Assembly: GCA_013178165.1 (NCBI GenBank)
Contig: JABLXG010000030.1
Span: 1 to 40,897 of the forward strand
Direction of reading: 5' to 3'
DNA length: 40,897 bases
Source: Anaerolineae bacterium
GTDB taxonomy: Bacteria; Chloroflexota; Anaerolineae; Aggregatilineales; Ch27
A model generated the notes under the pieces. It saw only the letters and a list, made by a program, of their open reading frames with translations. It did no database searches and was not told the origin of the DNA. Shown here piece by piece: positions 1 to 8,457 of the stretch. Position 1 is the stretch's first letter. Each line of letters starts with the position of its first letter. Made by a program: the position numbers and the translations under genes.

Positions 1-117
1 TTGGAGCTGGCCCAGCAGTACGCCGATGCTTTTCTCGACTACTATCACCACCGGCGCCCGCATCTCTCACTCGACATGCTCACGCCCGCTCGTTTCGCTG
101 AGTCGCATTTGCCTTGA
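1..117 (+). CDS. IS transposase, C-terminal end (partial)
   Basis: The first 38 codons read through to a TGA at 115-117 and encode the end of an integrase-core (DDE, rve-type) transposase. The stretch DYYHHRRPHLSLDMLTPARF is the typical C-terminal signature of IS3/IS481-like enzymes, in which a Y-x-x-x-RPH-x-x-L core is followed by TP-x-x-F. The enzyme cuts and rejoins IS ends. The 5' part lies outside the window. The stop codon lies inside the terminal inverted repeat (100-119), so gene and element end together. The start of a transposase next to the matching repeat at the other end of the window (40779-40897) probably belongs to the same IS family. The exact family cannot be fixed from this fragment. 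Confidence 0.8.
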   Translation: MELAQQYADAFLDYYHHRRPHLSLDMLTPARFAESHLP

Positions 118-119
118 GA
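100..119 (+). repeat. IS terminal inverted repeat, right end
   Basis: The 20 bases here match the reverse complement of 40779-40798 at 17 of 20 positions: GAGTCGCATTT is identical, three bases differ, then TTGAGA is identical. The repeat overlaps the transposase stop codon. The similarity may continue outward to about position 130 with a small gap, so the outer boundary is uncertain. No clear target duplication was found. Confidence 0.75.
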
Positions 120-417
120 GAATGCGGCGATTTGCCAGAGCGGGGAATGTGTGCTACATTGCTCGCACTTCCCCGCAAGGGGAAACAAAAAACGCCGTTG
201 GCGGCGGCGTTCTCTGTGGCAGGCTGGGCGACCTGCTGTAGTTTGTACCCTACTATATACAGACTATAGCACAGGTTCTGCAGCACTGCAAGTTGTCTTT
301 GCAGCGCTTTTGCGCCTGATTGGCCTGGGCGGGCACGGCCCTGGCCTCTCCATGTCGCCCTTCAAGCCTGAATTGAACTGAATAGCCGTCCGGGCTTTTC
401 TCAAATGAGAAGAGGCG
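118..417. other. Non-coding stretch after the IS end
   Basis: I see no convincing gene here. The stretch holds a small perfect hairpin at 169-184 (TTCCCC, loop GCAA, GGGGAA), a minus-strand terminator-like hairpin at 191-211, and then unstructured sequence up to the next reading frame. Short open frames on both strands show no ribosome binding site and no recognisable motif. Confidence 0.5.
191..211 (-). terminator. Intrinsic terminator candidate (minus strand)
   Basis: Read on the minus strand, AACGCCG and CGGCGTT form a perfect 7-bp stem around a 7-base loop and are followed at once by a run of T. It would stop transcripts running leftward into the IS. No minus-strand gene lies directly upstream, so it may insulate against antisense or operon read-through. 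Confidence 0.6.
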
Positions 418-2052
418 GTGGTCGTCCCGGTCGTGGAAAGTTGGCACGCTTTCGACCGTTACGCCGCCGCCCCTTCCGGGGGATGCTCATCATCGTCGGG
501 CCCGTCCTCTGATGAGCGGCGATACCCGCACCAGCCCGGACGCCGGTCTTTTTTGGCGGAAAGGCTGCGTCGCGCTGTGTGCGTATCTGTATGCTACCAG
601 AAAGAATCAAGGCAGGCAAACCCCGCCGATCGGGCTGAAGCCACGATCCGGCAACTGGTAGCGATGCTGGAGGAGGGCCGCGGCGACCGGGTGTTCATTG
701 CCGCGGCGCTGGCGCGTTACGCCAGCTACCACCCGCTGATTGAGCCGCTGGTCCGGGGACTGGCGGCTAATTTTAACGATGAAGAACGAACATTTGTTCT
801 AAGTCGGCTGTGTCAGGCGCGGGCGAATAGGCGACCGGCGCCCCCCGCGGGCGAGGAGCCGCAGGAGGAGGATACTGCGCCACGGGTGGTGCATCACTGG
901 GACGCCGACTATGCCCGTCGCGTGCGCGGTCTGCCGCCGGAAACAGAGGAGCGGCTGCCGCTGGAAGTCCGGGTCGATCCGGAACTGGGCCGTCTGGCCA
1001 TCGGGCTGAATCTGGCGGCGGAGCTGCGGATCTGGCTGGTGCTGCGCCACTACTTCGGCGTTCCCGGCTGGACTGACCGCCAAACGCTTTACGCGGCCCT
1101 GGAGGCGGCGGGCATTCGCCATTCGCGGCGGCATTTTAATCGCCTGCTGCAGCAGGGGGCGGACATCTTTTGGGGACTATCCGGGGATGGACGGGTCTGG
1201 CTGCGCGGCTATATTCGTGTAGTGAAAACCATCACCCGTCTAGGACTGAGTACGAACCCGAATTTGCTAAGCACCAATTACCCCGGCGTTCGCCCTGTCT
1301 ACCTGCGTCTTGATGACTCGCTGAAAGTTTTCAAGGCGCGTTTATACGCGGCCTGGCTGGCTCACCGTGAGAACCCCAAGATCGCCCGCGCTACGCTGTG
1401 CAAGCTGTTTGCCTGCACCCGCGAGACGTTATGGGGCTGGGAAGCCATCCTGGCCCGGATCATCAGCGTGATCCCTTCCTACACACAAACGGCGGTCGAT
1501 CCCCGTGAGGATGACCGTATTGTTGACTATTTGCCAGCGCATGCCTACGCCTACCTGACCCGCCACAATGAAGTACGCATCCGCTGGCAGAGCAGCAATG
1601 TCTACCGTGTCCGGTTAATCCGCCAGCATCCGCACAAGGGACAATCCCGTAAGGCGCGGGTTGCGGCGGCGAAGGAAGTCCGCGCCTTCCGACCTGCTGA
1701 GAACCGTGCTGGAAGCTGCCCGGAAAGGCAGCTCGCCTTTGGCAGGGACCACTGGGAGGAGCGGCGCTACTTCGCCAGCGTGAATGACTGGGCACGGTTC
1801 CTGCGCCGGGGACGAGAGCGCGGGCAGGCTATCGAAGACCTGATCACGCCGGAGACCCCGCGCTATCTATTCCGGGGCGTGGACCGCAATGAGCATGTCC
1901 TGTACGAATTGACGCTTGATGGTAGGCCGTGTACCAGTGCTAACGAGCGGATTTCGATCCGGCAGGAATGTGTGTGGTGGCGGGCTGAGCGGCGCTACAG
2001 GTTGGCGCGGTGGTGTGGGATGGGTAAAGTGACTACAGGAAAGGCAGGATAA
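418..2052 (+). CDS. Uncharacterised accessory protein with HTH-like segment
   Basis: I do not recognise this protein. The frame is open for 544 codons from a GTG at 418, but the first 60-80 residues are low-complexity (Ser/Gly/Arg/Cys), so the real start is probably further in; ATG 664 is one option and neither has a good ribosome binding site. From about residue 70 the protein is helical and basic. A segment around residue 330 (KIARATLCKLFACTRETLWG) reads like a helix-turn-helix, and the C-terminal third is rich in Arg and Trp. No enzyme motif, signal peptide or membrane segment is visible. It stands alone between an IS end and a convergent sugar/nucleoside operon, and would lie near parAB if the molecule is circular. 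A replication or other DNA-binding role is possible but is only a guess. Confidence 0.6.
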   Translation: MVVPVVESWHAFDRYAAAPSGGCSSSSGPSSDERRYPHQPGRRSFLAERLRRAVCVSVCYQKESRQANPADRAEATIRQLVAMLEEGRGDRVFIAAALARYASYHPLIEPLVRGLAANFNDEERTFVLSRLCQARANRRPAPPAGEEPQEEDTAPRVVHHWDADYARRVRGLPPETEERLPLEVRVDPELGRLAIGLNLAAELRIWLVLRHYFGVPGWTDRQTLYAALEAAGIRHSRRHFNRLLQQGADIFWGLSGDGRVWLRGYIRVVKTITRLGLSTNPNLLSTNYPGVRPVYLRLDDSLKVFKARLYAAWLAHRENPKIARATLCKLFACTRETLWGWEAILARIISVIPSYTQTAVDPREDDRIVDYLPAHAYAYLTRHNEVRIRWQSSNVYRVRLIRQHPHKGQSRKARVAAAKEVRAFRPAENRAGSCPERQLAFGRDHWEERRYFASVNDWARFLRRGRERGQAIEDLITPETPRYLFRGVDRNEHVLYELTLDGRPCTSANERISIRQECVWWRAERRYRLARWCGMGKVTTGKAG

Positions 2053-2086
2053 GGCGGGATAGGGCAGGACTCTTTTTCCTACCCAC

Positions 2087-2104
2087 AAGCGTGCTGGCAC
2101 GCTT
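2087..2104. terminator. Hairpin between convergent genes
   Basis: AAGCGTG and CACGCTT form a perfect 7-bp stem with a CTGG loop, 34 bases after the stop of the plus-strand gene and about 105 bases beyond the end of the minus-strand operon. The T-tract is short in both directions, so it would be a weak bidirectional terminator. Confidence 0.5.
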
Positions 2105-2209
2105 TGATTAACTGTTTGAGCGTTGGATTGGGGCAGGAAGGCGAGAAAGAAGGCACTGCCAATGGCGGACCGTAGCAACACGGTTTTGGAAGCAGGACTG
2201 TCTTACGGA

Positions 2210-3226
2210 TCAGTTTGGCAACTGCTCCAGATAGCCTGTGACCCGCTCAAGGAAGAAGTTCTCAAAGCGCGTGTTATCCACCGAAACTGAGACAGAATGG
2301 ATTGCCTCAGCCGTTGTTGTGTCTTCCTCACGTATGTGAAACAGATTGCCTTCCCCCGAAAAACGCAGGTTATGCGGCTTACAGACCAGCCAGTGGGTAC
2401 TGGATTCAAAGAGAGAGGACAGAGCCAGAGGGTCATGCAGATATGCTGCTGAATCTGGGGGAACGGGATTCGGGTACCCAGGATTCTCTAAAAGTGCATG
2501 ATGAACCTGTCGCTCCCAGATATTAAGCATCCGGGCCAGAGCCTGACCGAAGGCGGATTGCGTGTCCTTAATGCGCTGGACGTGCCTGCGATGTAGCGGC
2601 GTGCAAAACGTAATCTCTGCTGTTACCCAGGTCATTGAGAACCCGGCACGCGCTACGATGGCCGCAGCAGTGACATCTGAGGCTGTGTTATGATCGACGG
2701 CGGCCGGAGGGAGGTTATTAGCCTGTAGGAACACATGCCAGGGGGCAGGTAGGGTCTCAGGGTGTACCAACCCACCCATGACGGTCAGATGTTGAACCCT
2801 CTGCGGAAACTCTGGATCTTTTTGAACAGCTACAGCAACATTGGAAAATGGGCCAACAGCGACAAGGTGATATGACCTTTGCTTCGCTTCGGAAATTAAC
2901 CAATCTGCGGCAGGGATTTCATAGATACGCGCATCCTGACCGACGGAGGGCACGTCTAATAGTCCCTGCCCTTCATGTCCAAGCCAGGTAGGCATGTGTC
3001 CCGGTCCCAGGGGGGTAGACCGTCCCTTAAACACGGGAATATCCGGGCGACCAGCCAACCCCAGCAGACGAGCTGCGATCTGCGCTCGGGTATCAACATC
3101 GCCATCAACAACAGTGACCCCGATTACATCTATTTCTGGTGAGGCGAGGGCTAACGTGAGGGCAAGCGCATCATCGATATCGGTCCCGATATCAGTATCA
3201 AACACGATCTGCGTCGTGGGAGACAT
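2210..3226 (-). CDS. Nucleoside hydrolase family protein (cytosolic)
   Basis: The inosine-uridine-preferring nucleoside hydrolase (IUNH) family splits the N-glycosidic bond of (deoxy)ribonucleosides into base and sugar, using a Ca2+ held by an Asp cluster. The hallmark DTDIGTDIDD lies at residues 10-19, VMGG is present mid-protein, and the C-terminal Ca2+-ligand motif appears as HDPLAL. The usual E/D-F-N-x-x-x-D-P-E-A-A segment reads DHNTASDVTAAA, so substrate preference may differ. I place the start at 3226 because an AGGAG lies 12 bases upstream, inside a longer alternative frame starting at 3262. There is no signal peptide. It is the last gene of the seven-gene minus-strand operon and one of three paralogues in a row. 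The real substrate, nucleoside or another N-riboside, cannot be told. Confidence 0.85.
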   Translation of the reverse strand: MSPTTQIVFDTDIGTDIDDALALTLALASPEIDVIGVTVVDGDVDTRAQIAARLLGLAGRPDIPVFKGRSTPLGPGHMPTWLGHEGQGLLDVPSVGQDARIYEIPAADWLISEAKQRSYHLVAVGPFSNVAVAVQKDPEFPQRVQHLTVMGGLVHPETLPAPWHVFLQANNLPPAAVDHNTASDVTAAAIVARAGFSMTWVTAEITFCTPLHRRHVQRIKDTQSAFGQALARMLNIWERQVHHALLENPGYPNPVPPDSAAYLHDPLALSSLFESSTHWLVCKPHNLRFSGEGNLFHIREEDTTTAEAIHSVSVSVDNTRFENFFLERVTGYLEQLPN

Positions 3227-3290
3227 AGAGTTTCTTTTCTCCTCGGCAAGACAGGCAGACAAAGTACGAGAGCCTGTAATCCGCTTCTTC

Positions 3291-4382
3291 TTACTCTACC
3301 AAGCGGGGAGGCTGGATCAGTAGATCGTTTAAGAGTTTTTCAATCTGTTCCCTGGCCCCCAGTTGAACCAGAAAACCATGGTTTCCCTGCGGGGAATCTA
3401 TCCAGCGATTACTACCATTCGCCGACACTTCGTTATATCCGCCAGGGCAGATTGCCCACAGCTCTGAACTGCCCTGAACAGCAACATAGACCGTTATGAG
3501 GTCCCAGCTACTCCGCCCCGCACCGCGATTGAAAAGCCAGTATGCCCGCCTGACAGGATTATCTTCCGGGGTATCGGTCTGAAGCGGAACGCCTGTCACA
3601 ACATCCACGCCTGCTTCAAATCCCACGAAAATGATCGGTGTGGGCCAGTCGGGAATTACATCATAAGTGGCTACAGAATCCAGCGCAAAGTTGTACTCCT
3701 TTCCGGCTGGATGCTGGCTTGAATCAGGATAGTGCCCTCCCATAACAACCAACTGGCGGACTTTAGCCGCTACCAAGTCACTGCCGTTCAGTACGCTATG
3801 CGCGTCAGATTCCGAACGAAGCAAGGCTCTGAGATTAGTGAGGAATCCGACACTCACAATTGTGACACTGCCATTCGGTTGCTGGGCTAAGATCTCACGA
3901 TACAAGTCAACTGCTTCAGGGACACCAACGATGTCATTGGGAAAATCAAAAGCTAGCTCAAAGGTGTACCTTGATTCAGGAGAAACGACAGGTTCCCAGG
4001 CTACCCCAACAGGGATATCAGGGCGACCATAATATGTGTTGATCGTATCGACTGCACGCGGAGCAAAGCGGTTACCGCTAGAGATCATCACGCCCAGAAT
4101 TTCTGCCTGTCCTTTATCGGCCATTGCATGCAAGATGGCCAGCGCCCCGACATCGTCCACATCTTCAGCAAAATCAGTGTCCAGAATGACCGGCACAGGG
4201 TACTGGAGCGGTGGAGTGACGGTCAATGGCCGCGGACAAGGTGATCTATCTCTGTTAGCCTGCTGAAACAGGATATATCCTCCAGCGCCGAGGCAGAGCA
4301 CTATGCCGATAAAAATCAGCAAGCGAAATCGGGGCCATCTGCCACCTTTCCGCTGAAGCGTTGCTGTCGGCGATTTCGACAT
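3291..4382 (-). CDS. Membrane-anchored nucleoside hydrolase-like protein
   Basis: This is a divergent IUNH-fold protein of 363 residues. A basic N-terminus precedes one hydrophobic segment (about residues 20-39), then a Pro-rich linker and the catalytic domain. The Asp signature DTDFAEDVDD is at 68-77, VVMGG and EYNFALDS follow, and WDLIT occupies the position of the C-terminal Ca2+ ligand. The N-terminal anchor with a basic flank inside predicts that the domain faces outward, so it would act on substrates before uptake. It lies between two cytosolic paralogues in the same operon, 51 bases after the upstream gene. The sequence is closer in style to IUNH-like proteins of unknown substrate than to characterised purine or pyrimidine hydrolases. 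Confidence 0.75.
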   Translation of the reverse strand: MSKSPTATLQRKGGRWPRFRLLIFIGIVLCLGAGGYILFQQANRDRSPCPRPLTVTPPLQYPVPVILDTDFAEDVDDVGALAILHAMADKGQAEILGVMISSGNRFAPRAVDTINTYYGRPDIPVGVAWEPVVSPESRYTFELAFDFPNDIVGVPEAVDLYREILAQQPNGSVTIVSVGFLTNLRALLRSESDAHSVLNGSDLVAAKVRQLVVMGGHYPDSSQHPAGKEYNFALDSVATYDVIPDWPTPIIFVGFEAGVDVVTGVPLQTDTPEDNPVRRAYWLFNRGAGRSSWDLITVYVAVQGSSELWAICPGGYNEVSANGSNRWIDSPQGNHGFLVQLGAREQIEKLLNDLLIQPPRLVE

Positions 4383-4433
4383 CGGGCATCTCCCTGATAC
4401 ATGCTTACTGGCAAAGCCTGGTGAGACATCCTG

Positions 4434-5312
4434 TCATCGCTGAAACACAGAGAAGAAACGCTCAAAGAAACGCGCACTGTCAACTGTTGTGGCGATTTGA
4501 TGGCGCCCTTCACCACCCGGCTGCCAGTACGTCAGGCCAAGCAGTCGCTCGCTGACCAGCTCAACATCGATCCGACCCGATTCAAAGCGGCAAAGATCGG
4601 GTTCAAAAATTGTGAGTCCGGCCAGCGGGTCATGGAAAATGATCCGATCGCGTTCTTCAAACCAAATTTCGGCAAAATCCAGCACCGGTCGCAACAAAGG
4701 AGTATTAAACTGTCGGCGCACCGCCACAGGATCCATCGCGACTTGGAGCGTTACATCAAGGCCAACGGCTCGGATTGGCACCGGACTCTTAAACACGATA
4801 GCCGCCGCATGAGGATCAAGCATAATATTCCATTCAGTCAGCGGGAGATCCGGGATGGGGTTAACGAAGCGTCCACCCATCATGACCATCCCCTTAAGCA
4901 GGGTAGGGATCTCCGGATCACTGGCAAAAAGGAGCCCAATGTTAGTGAGCGGACCGATGGTGAGCAACACAATCTCGCCGGGATGCTGGCGGATGGTCCG
5001 ACGCAGAAAATTAAGCGCCTCGCCGGTTTCGTAATCAACCGTATGTTGCCATTTAGTTAGAGCCTTGGCCTGCTGCGCAACAGGCTGTCGTTGCTCAACG
5101 AGTAGTGGCTGTTCTACACCGGGGAAAATGGGGATGTCCCTCCCGGCCGCCTGGCAGAGCACACTGGCTAACATCGCACGCTTGGTGCTTTCGCCGCTGA
5201 CCGTGGTGATACCCAATAATTCACACTCCGGTTGGGCGAGCAAGTAGGCAAGGCAGACCGCATCATCAATGTCAGAGCCAATGTCTGTGTCAAGGATAAT
5301 TTTCGTAGTCAT
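4434..5312 (-). CDS. Nucleoside hydrolase (IUNH family)
   Basis: This is the most canonical of the three paralogues, 292 residues long, which is close to the usual family length. DTDIGSDIDD is at residues 8-17, followed by IGPLTNI, MVMMGG, the substrate loop EWNIMLDPHAAAIV and the C-terminal FHDPLAG. All Ca2+ ligands and the Glu-Trp-Asn contact segment look intact, so hydrolysis of ribonucleosides is well supported. The ATG is preceded by GGGAGG at good spacing. There is no signal sequence, so it acts in the cytosol, presumably on what the upstream ABC transporter imports. The gene follows the secreted propeller gene by about 42 bases in the same operon. Confidence 0.9.
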   Translation of the reverse strand: MTTKIILDTDIGSDIDDAVCLAYLLAQPECELLGITTVSGESTKRAMLASVLCQAAGRDIPIFPGVEQPLLVEQRQPVAQQAKALTKWQHTVDYETGEALNFLRRTIRQHPGEIVLLTIGPLTNIGLLFASDPEIPTLLKGMVMMGGRFVNPIPDLPLTEWNIMLDPHAAAIVFKSPVPIRAVGLDVTLQVAMDPVAVRRQFNTPLLRPVLDFAEIWFEERDRIIFHDPLAGLTIFEPDLCRFESGRIDVELVSERLLGLTYWQPGGEGRHQIATTVDSARFFERFFSVFQR

Positions 5313-5354
5313 ACAGTTGGCCTCCCTTATGGATGAATCGACTTTGTCTGGCGC

Positions 5355-6488
5355 TTAGTCATTCAAGACGCCTATCGCTTCCCAGAGGTCATAGGTCCAC
5401 TCGGCCTGCACACACTCCGGGGATGCGGCGCAGCTATCAGAAAAAACAATCCGCAGCACCGCTGGATCAGGAAGGGTTCCCTGCGGTGTACGGGCAATTC
5501 CACCATTGTGATTACGAGCTAACCCGGTGATCTCGGGTGAGATTTCGCCCTCGACTGTCCACCGACCGCCACCCCGCCAAATACGCTCTGCAGAGATGCT
5601 GACCAGTTGGAGGCTTTGCCCGATGTAATTCGGATAATCACGTGGGTAGGGGTGCTGCTCGCGGACAACATAGAATCGGTCGTGCTGTGGGACAAAAACG
5701 ACGTCGATGTTGTTAAGATAATCACTGCGGCCATTGTGGCCCGTCAGCCCAAGGTTGGTCAGAGACATAGCTTCACCTTCGTAAGACGGGCCGCTATCCA
5801 TGTCACTCAGATCAAGAATCTGGCGAAAGGTGATTGTTGCATCGTGTCCCTTGGTATAGAACAACAGCACCCGTCCACCGCCCAGTGAGATGGCGGAAGG
5901 CTGACCGACGCCCCATTGGTGGCCATCATAGGCAATGACAGGCGTTGGATATTTGACCCAGGAATCAGTCGCCGGATCGTTAGCGAAAGCCACACCGATC
6001 TGGTTATGGAGGCTGGCATCAACATCGTTCCCCAGGTAGAACAGCGCATAGGAGTAAGCCTGGCCCTGATACCGAAACTCTCCGGTGATCACGGAGGGAT
6101 CACAGACGTGATAGCTATCCCACGCTCCGGCTGGCCCAGCCGACAATACCGACCTGGATACAACAACAGCATCACCAACACGCTCAGTGTAGTAAATGTG
6201 GTCTTTGATCTGGCCCTCCACATTGTTGTGGCAGGTCCAGATGCGCTCGATTTCTCCATCAACCATCACTGAAGGTGCGTAAGTGTAGAACTGCCCGGCG
6301 GGGTTATAGACTTCGTTGATGGTTGTGATTTGCCACCCAGGCACAACCCCGGCTGTAGGCGCGGCTGTTGGCGTTAGCTCAGGCTGGCTGATCGCGATCA
6401 AAGCGGCATTGTTCTCAATGGTCATTGCCAGAACCACCAGGCTATAAGCCGCAATCAAATGGATCAATAACTTTCGGTTCTGGCGCAT
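5355..6488 (-). CDS. Secreted beta-propeller protein, glycosidase-like
   Basis: The protein starts with a basic and hydrophobic signal-like segment (about residues 1-28) and a Pro/Thr-rich linker, then shows repeated short beta motifs such as YTYAPSVMVDGE, DHIYYTE, CDPSVITG, VGQPSAISLGGGRVLLFYTKG split over successive blades, and VVFVPQHDRFYVVREQ. This pattern is that of five-bladed propellers of GH43/GH32/GH117-like folds. The Asp after HVC (CDPSV) and other acidic residues could be catalytic, but I cannot assign the triad. Its start codon lies three bases after the permease stop, so it is translationally coupled to the transporter genes. It probably binds or trims a glycoside outside the membrane. 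It could also be a non-catalytic binding propeller. Confidence 0.6.
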   Translation of the reverse strand: MRQNRKLLIHLIAAYSLVVLAMTIENNAALIAISQPELTPTAAPTAGVVPGWQITTINEVYNPAGQFYTYAPSVMVDGEIERIWTCHNNVEGQIKDHIYYTERVGDAVVVSRSVLSAGPAGAWDSYHVCDPSVITGEFRYQGQAYSYALFYLGNDVDASLHNQIGVAFANDPATDSWVKYPTPVIAYDGHQWGVGQPSAISLGGGRVLLFYTKGHDATITFRQILDLSDMDSGPSYEGEAMSLTNLGLTGHNGRSDYLNNIDVVFVPQHDRFYVVREQHPYPRDYPNYIGQSLQLVSISAERIWRGGGRWTVEGEISPEITGLARNHNGGIARTPQGTLPDPAVLRIVFSDSCAASPECVQAEWTYDLWEAIGVLND

Positions 6489-6491
6489 TGC

Positions 6492-7394
6492 TCAGCCTTT
6501 CACACCAGAACCCATGATGCCGCTGATGTAGTAGCGCTGGAACGGAAGAATAAGCAGCACCGGCACGAGCAGGGCCAGGGTGGTGCTGGCAAACATCTGT
6601 TCCCACAGGTAGATCTGTTGCTCCACACCGATGATCGAGACTGCCACCTGGACCACGCGCATCTCAGGCACAGGCGCTACCAGCAGTGGCCAGAAGAAAC
6701 TATTCCACTGTCCCAGAAAGATCAGCACGCTGGCGCTGATCATGACCGGTGTGGATAGCGGCAGCACGATTCGGGTGAAGACCTGAAACCAGGAGGCGCC
6801 GTCTACCCGCGCAGCATCCAGGATTTCCTGCGGAATCTCCGAAAAGAACTGCCGAAAAAGGAAGATGACAACCCCGCTGGACAGCGCGGGAACGATCAGG
6901 GCTTGCCATGTGTTGAGCCAGCCCAGACTGCTGATCAAAATATAGGACGGAATAATGTTGATGTCGCCGGGAACCATGAAGCTAAAGACCACAAAGCCAA
7001 ACAGGATGTTCTTTCCACGAAAGTCTAGCCGCGCAAAAGCAAAACCGGCCGCCGCGCAGATGGCCACGCTCAGTACTACCGTCACAATTCCCAGAAAGAA
7101 TGTGTTGAGCAGGGCTTGTCCAAAGCCCTTTTCGAAGATGGCGACATAACCTTCGAGCGTAAACTGCTCAGGGATGAAAGCGCGCCACGAGAATGGCAGT
7201 ACGTTTTTCCATACTGTCTCACGGGTGGTGAAGGAGGACGCGATAATCCACGAGATCGGGAGAATCACCATGATCGCGATGGTGATCAGCAAGAAATAGG
7301 TCGTCAGCAGCCGCCAGAGCTTATTCAAGCGGCTGACAATCACCGTGCGTGTAAGCGTTCCGGAAACCGGGCGGGAGGCGCTGTAGGTGGACAT
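6492..7394 (-). CDS. Carbohydrate ABC transporter permease (MalG type)
   Basis: This is the second inner-membrane permease subunit of a CUT1 carbohydrate importer, 300 residues long. Six hydrophobic segments are visible, starting with LLTTYFLLITIAIMVILPIS. The cytoplasmic EAA loop that docks the ATPase reads DAARVDGASWFQVFTRIVLP, with the conserved Gly. The start at 7394 is chosen because AGGAG lies 8 bases upstream; a longer frame to 7457 would overlap the preceding gene. It pairs with the permease at 7411-8286. No ATP-binding subunit is encoded in this operon, so a shared ATPase encoded elsewhere must energise it. Confidence 0.92.
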   Translation of the reverse strand: MSTYSASRPVSGTLTRTVIVSRLNKLWRLLTTYFLLITIAIMVILPISWIIASSFTTRETVWKNVLPFSWRAFIPEQFTLEGYVAIFEKGFGQALLNTFFLGIVTVVLSVAICAAAGFAFARLDFRGKNILFGFVVFSFMVPGDINIIPSYILISSLGWLNTWQALIVPALSSGVVIFLFRQFFSEIPQEILDAARVDGASWFQVFTRIVLPLSTPVMISASVLIFLGQWNSFFWPLLVAPVPEMRVVQVAVSIIGVEQQIYLWEQMFASTTLALLVPVLLILPFQRYYISGIMGSGVKG

Positions 7395-7410
7395 GACGCT
7401 TTCTCCTAAG

Positions 7411-8286
7411 CTAGTGCTGAGGCCGCAGCACGGCAAATTCGACCAGCACCACGACAATCACGATAATAAGCAGCACAGAGACCATAGCGGCGGCTGTACC
7501 AATGTCGCCGTAAACAAACCCACGACGCCAGGCTTCATACATGACCAGATGGGTGGAGAGTTGGGGGCCGCCACGTGTCAACAGATACACAGGGGCAAAG
7601 AGAGTGAAATTGGTTACCGTGTCGGTGACGAGAACGAAGGCAATCACCCGGCGCAGAAGTGGCAACTTGATGTAGAGAAAGGTCTGGAAGGCATTGGCGC
7701 CATCGATGTAAGCCGACTCAAGTACATCCTGGGAAATTGCCTGTAGACCGGCGAGAAAGAACAGACTCCAGTATGGCACGCCGATCCAGCTAATGATGCC
7801 AATGATTGACCAGAGCGCCTGGCTGGGATGGCCCAGGAAAGGCTGGCGCGGAAGCCCGATCGTCTGTAACAGACCATTGACCAGGCCATAGTTGCGATCC
7901 AGTGCAAGCCCCCAGGCGATCGCCGTGACATTCATTGAGATGGCCACGGGAATGAGGTAAATAGCGCGGAAAACTGCAATGCCTGGCACGCGTTGATTGA
8001 TAAGCTGAGCCAGCAGGAGCGCCAGGGCAACCTGCAGCGGATTCACCACCAGGCTGAACGCCAGTGTTGTGCTGAACGATTTGGCCACCACCGGGTCTGC
8101 AAAGATGTCGGCGAAGTTGTCTAGCCCGACGTATATTCGCCCCCCGGTAAGGCTAAGGGCATTGGAATAGAATGCCTCCCGGAAGCCAGCGATCATGGGG
8201 ATATAGCGGAACACAATGAGCAGAACAATAGCCGCAAACAAAAACAGGTATGGAGCCAGGTTAACCCGTTTCACCTGTTGTATCAT
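7411..8286 (-). CDS. Carbohydrate ABC transporter permease (MalF/UgpA type)
   Basis: This is the first permease subunit of the CUT1-type importer, 291 residues with six predicted membrane segments (the first around LAPYLFLFAAIVLLIVF). The EAA loop reads SAYIDGANAFQTFLYIKLPL. The start at 8286 has TAGGAG 7 bases upstream; a 35-residue upward extension lacks support. It lies 171 bases after the binding-protein gene, across an inverted-repeat hairpin, and 16 bases before the second permease start. Together the pair forms the translocation pore for the ligand of the 8458-9729 binding protein. Confidence 0.92.
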   Translation of the reverse strand: MIQQVKRVNLAPYLFLFAAIVLLIVFRYIPMIAGFREAFYSNALSLTGGRIYVGLDNFADIFADPVVAKSFSTTLAFSLVVNPLQVALALLLAQLINQRVPGIAVFRAIYLIPVAISMNVTAIAWGLALDRNYGLVNGLLQTIGLPRQPFLGHPSQALWSIIGIISWIGVPYWSLFFLAGLQAISQDVLESAYIDGANAFQTFLYIKLPLLRRVIAFVLVTDTVTNFTLFAPVYLLTRGGPQLSTHLVMYEAWRRGFVYGDIGTAAAMVSVLLIIVIVVVLVEFAVLRPQH

Positions 8287-8405
8287 TGGCTGTCTCCTAT
8301 AAGAGTTCTGGACATGCTCATCTATGGCAATGGCGTGAAATATTGTGGCACGACAACCCTTAATGGTTGAAAAACAGAAATTTAGCCTCAAGACTTTTGA
8401 GAACT

Positions 8406-8429
8406 GAGGGGCAGGCTACCCTGCCCCTC
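8406..8429. promoter_or_regulatory. Intercistronic hairpin between binding protein and permease
   Basis: GAGGGGCAG and CTGCCCCTC form a perfect 9-bp stem with a 6-base loop, 28 bases past the stop of the binding-protein gene. On the minus (transcribed) strand there is no T-tract after it. It therefore looks like an RNA-stabilising or partial-attenuation element that keeps binding-protein mRNA in excess, as in other binding-protein-dependent transporters. Confidence 0.6.
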
Positions 8430-8457
8430 GTTTTGTGCACCATGATCGGGACCAGAG

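Noticed and set aside
2043-2070. G-rich short repeats after the 418-2052 gene (GGCAGGAT / GGCGGGAT / GGGCAGGA)
   Set aside because: Only three imperfect short units with mixed spacing; too weak to call a repeat array or quadruplex.
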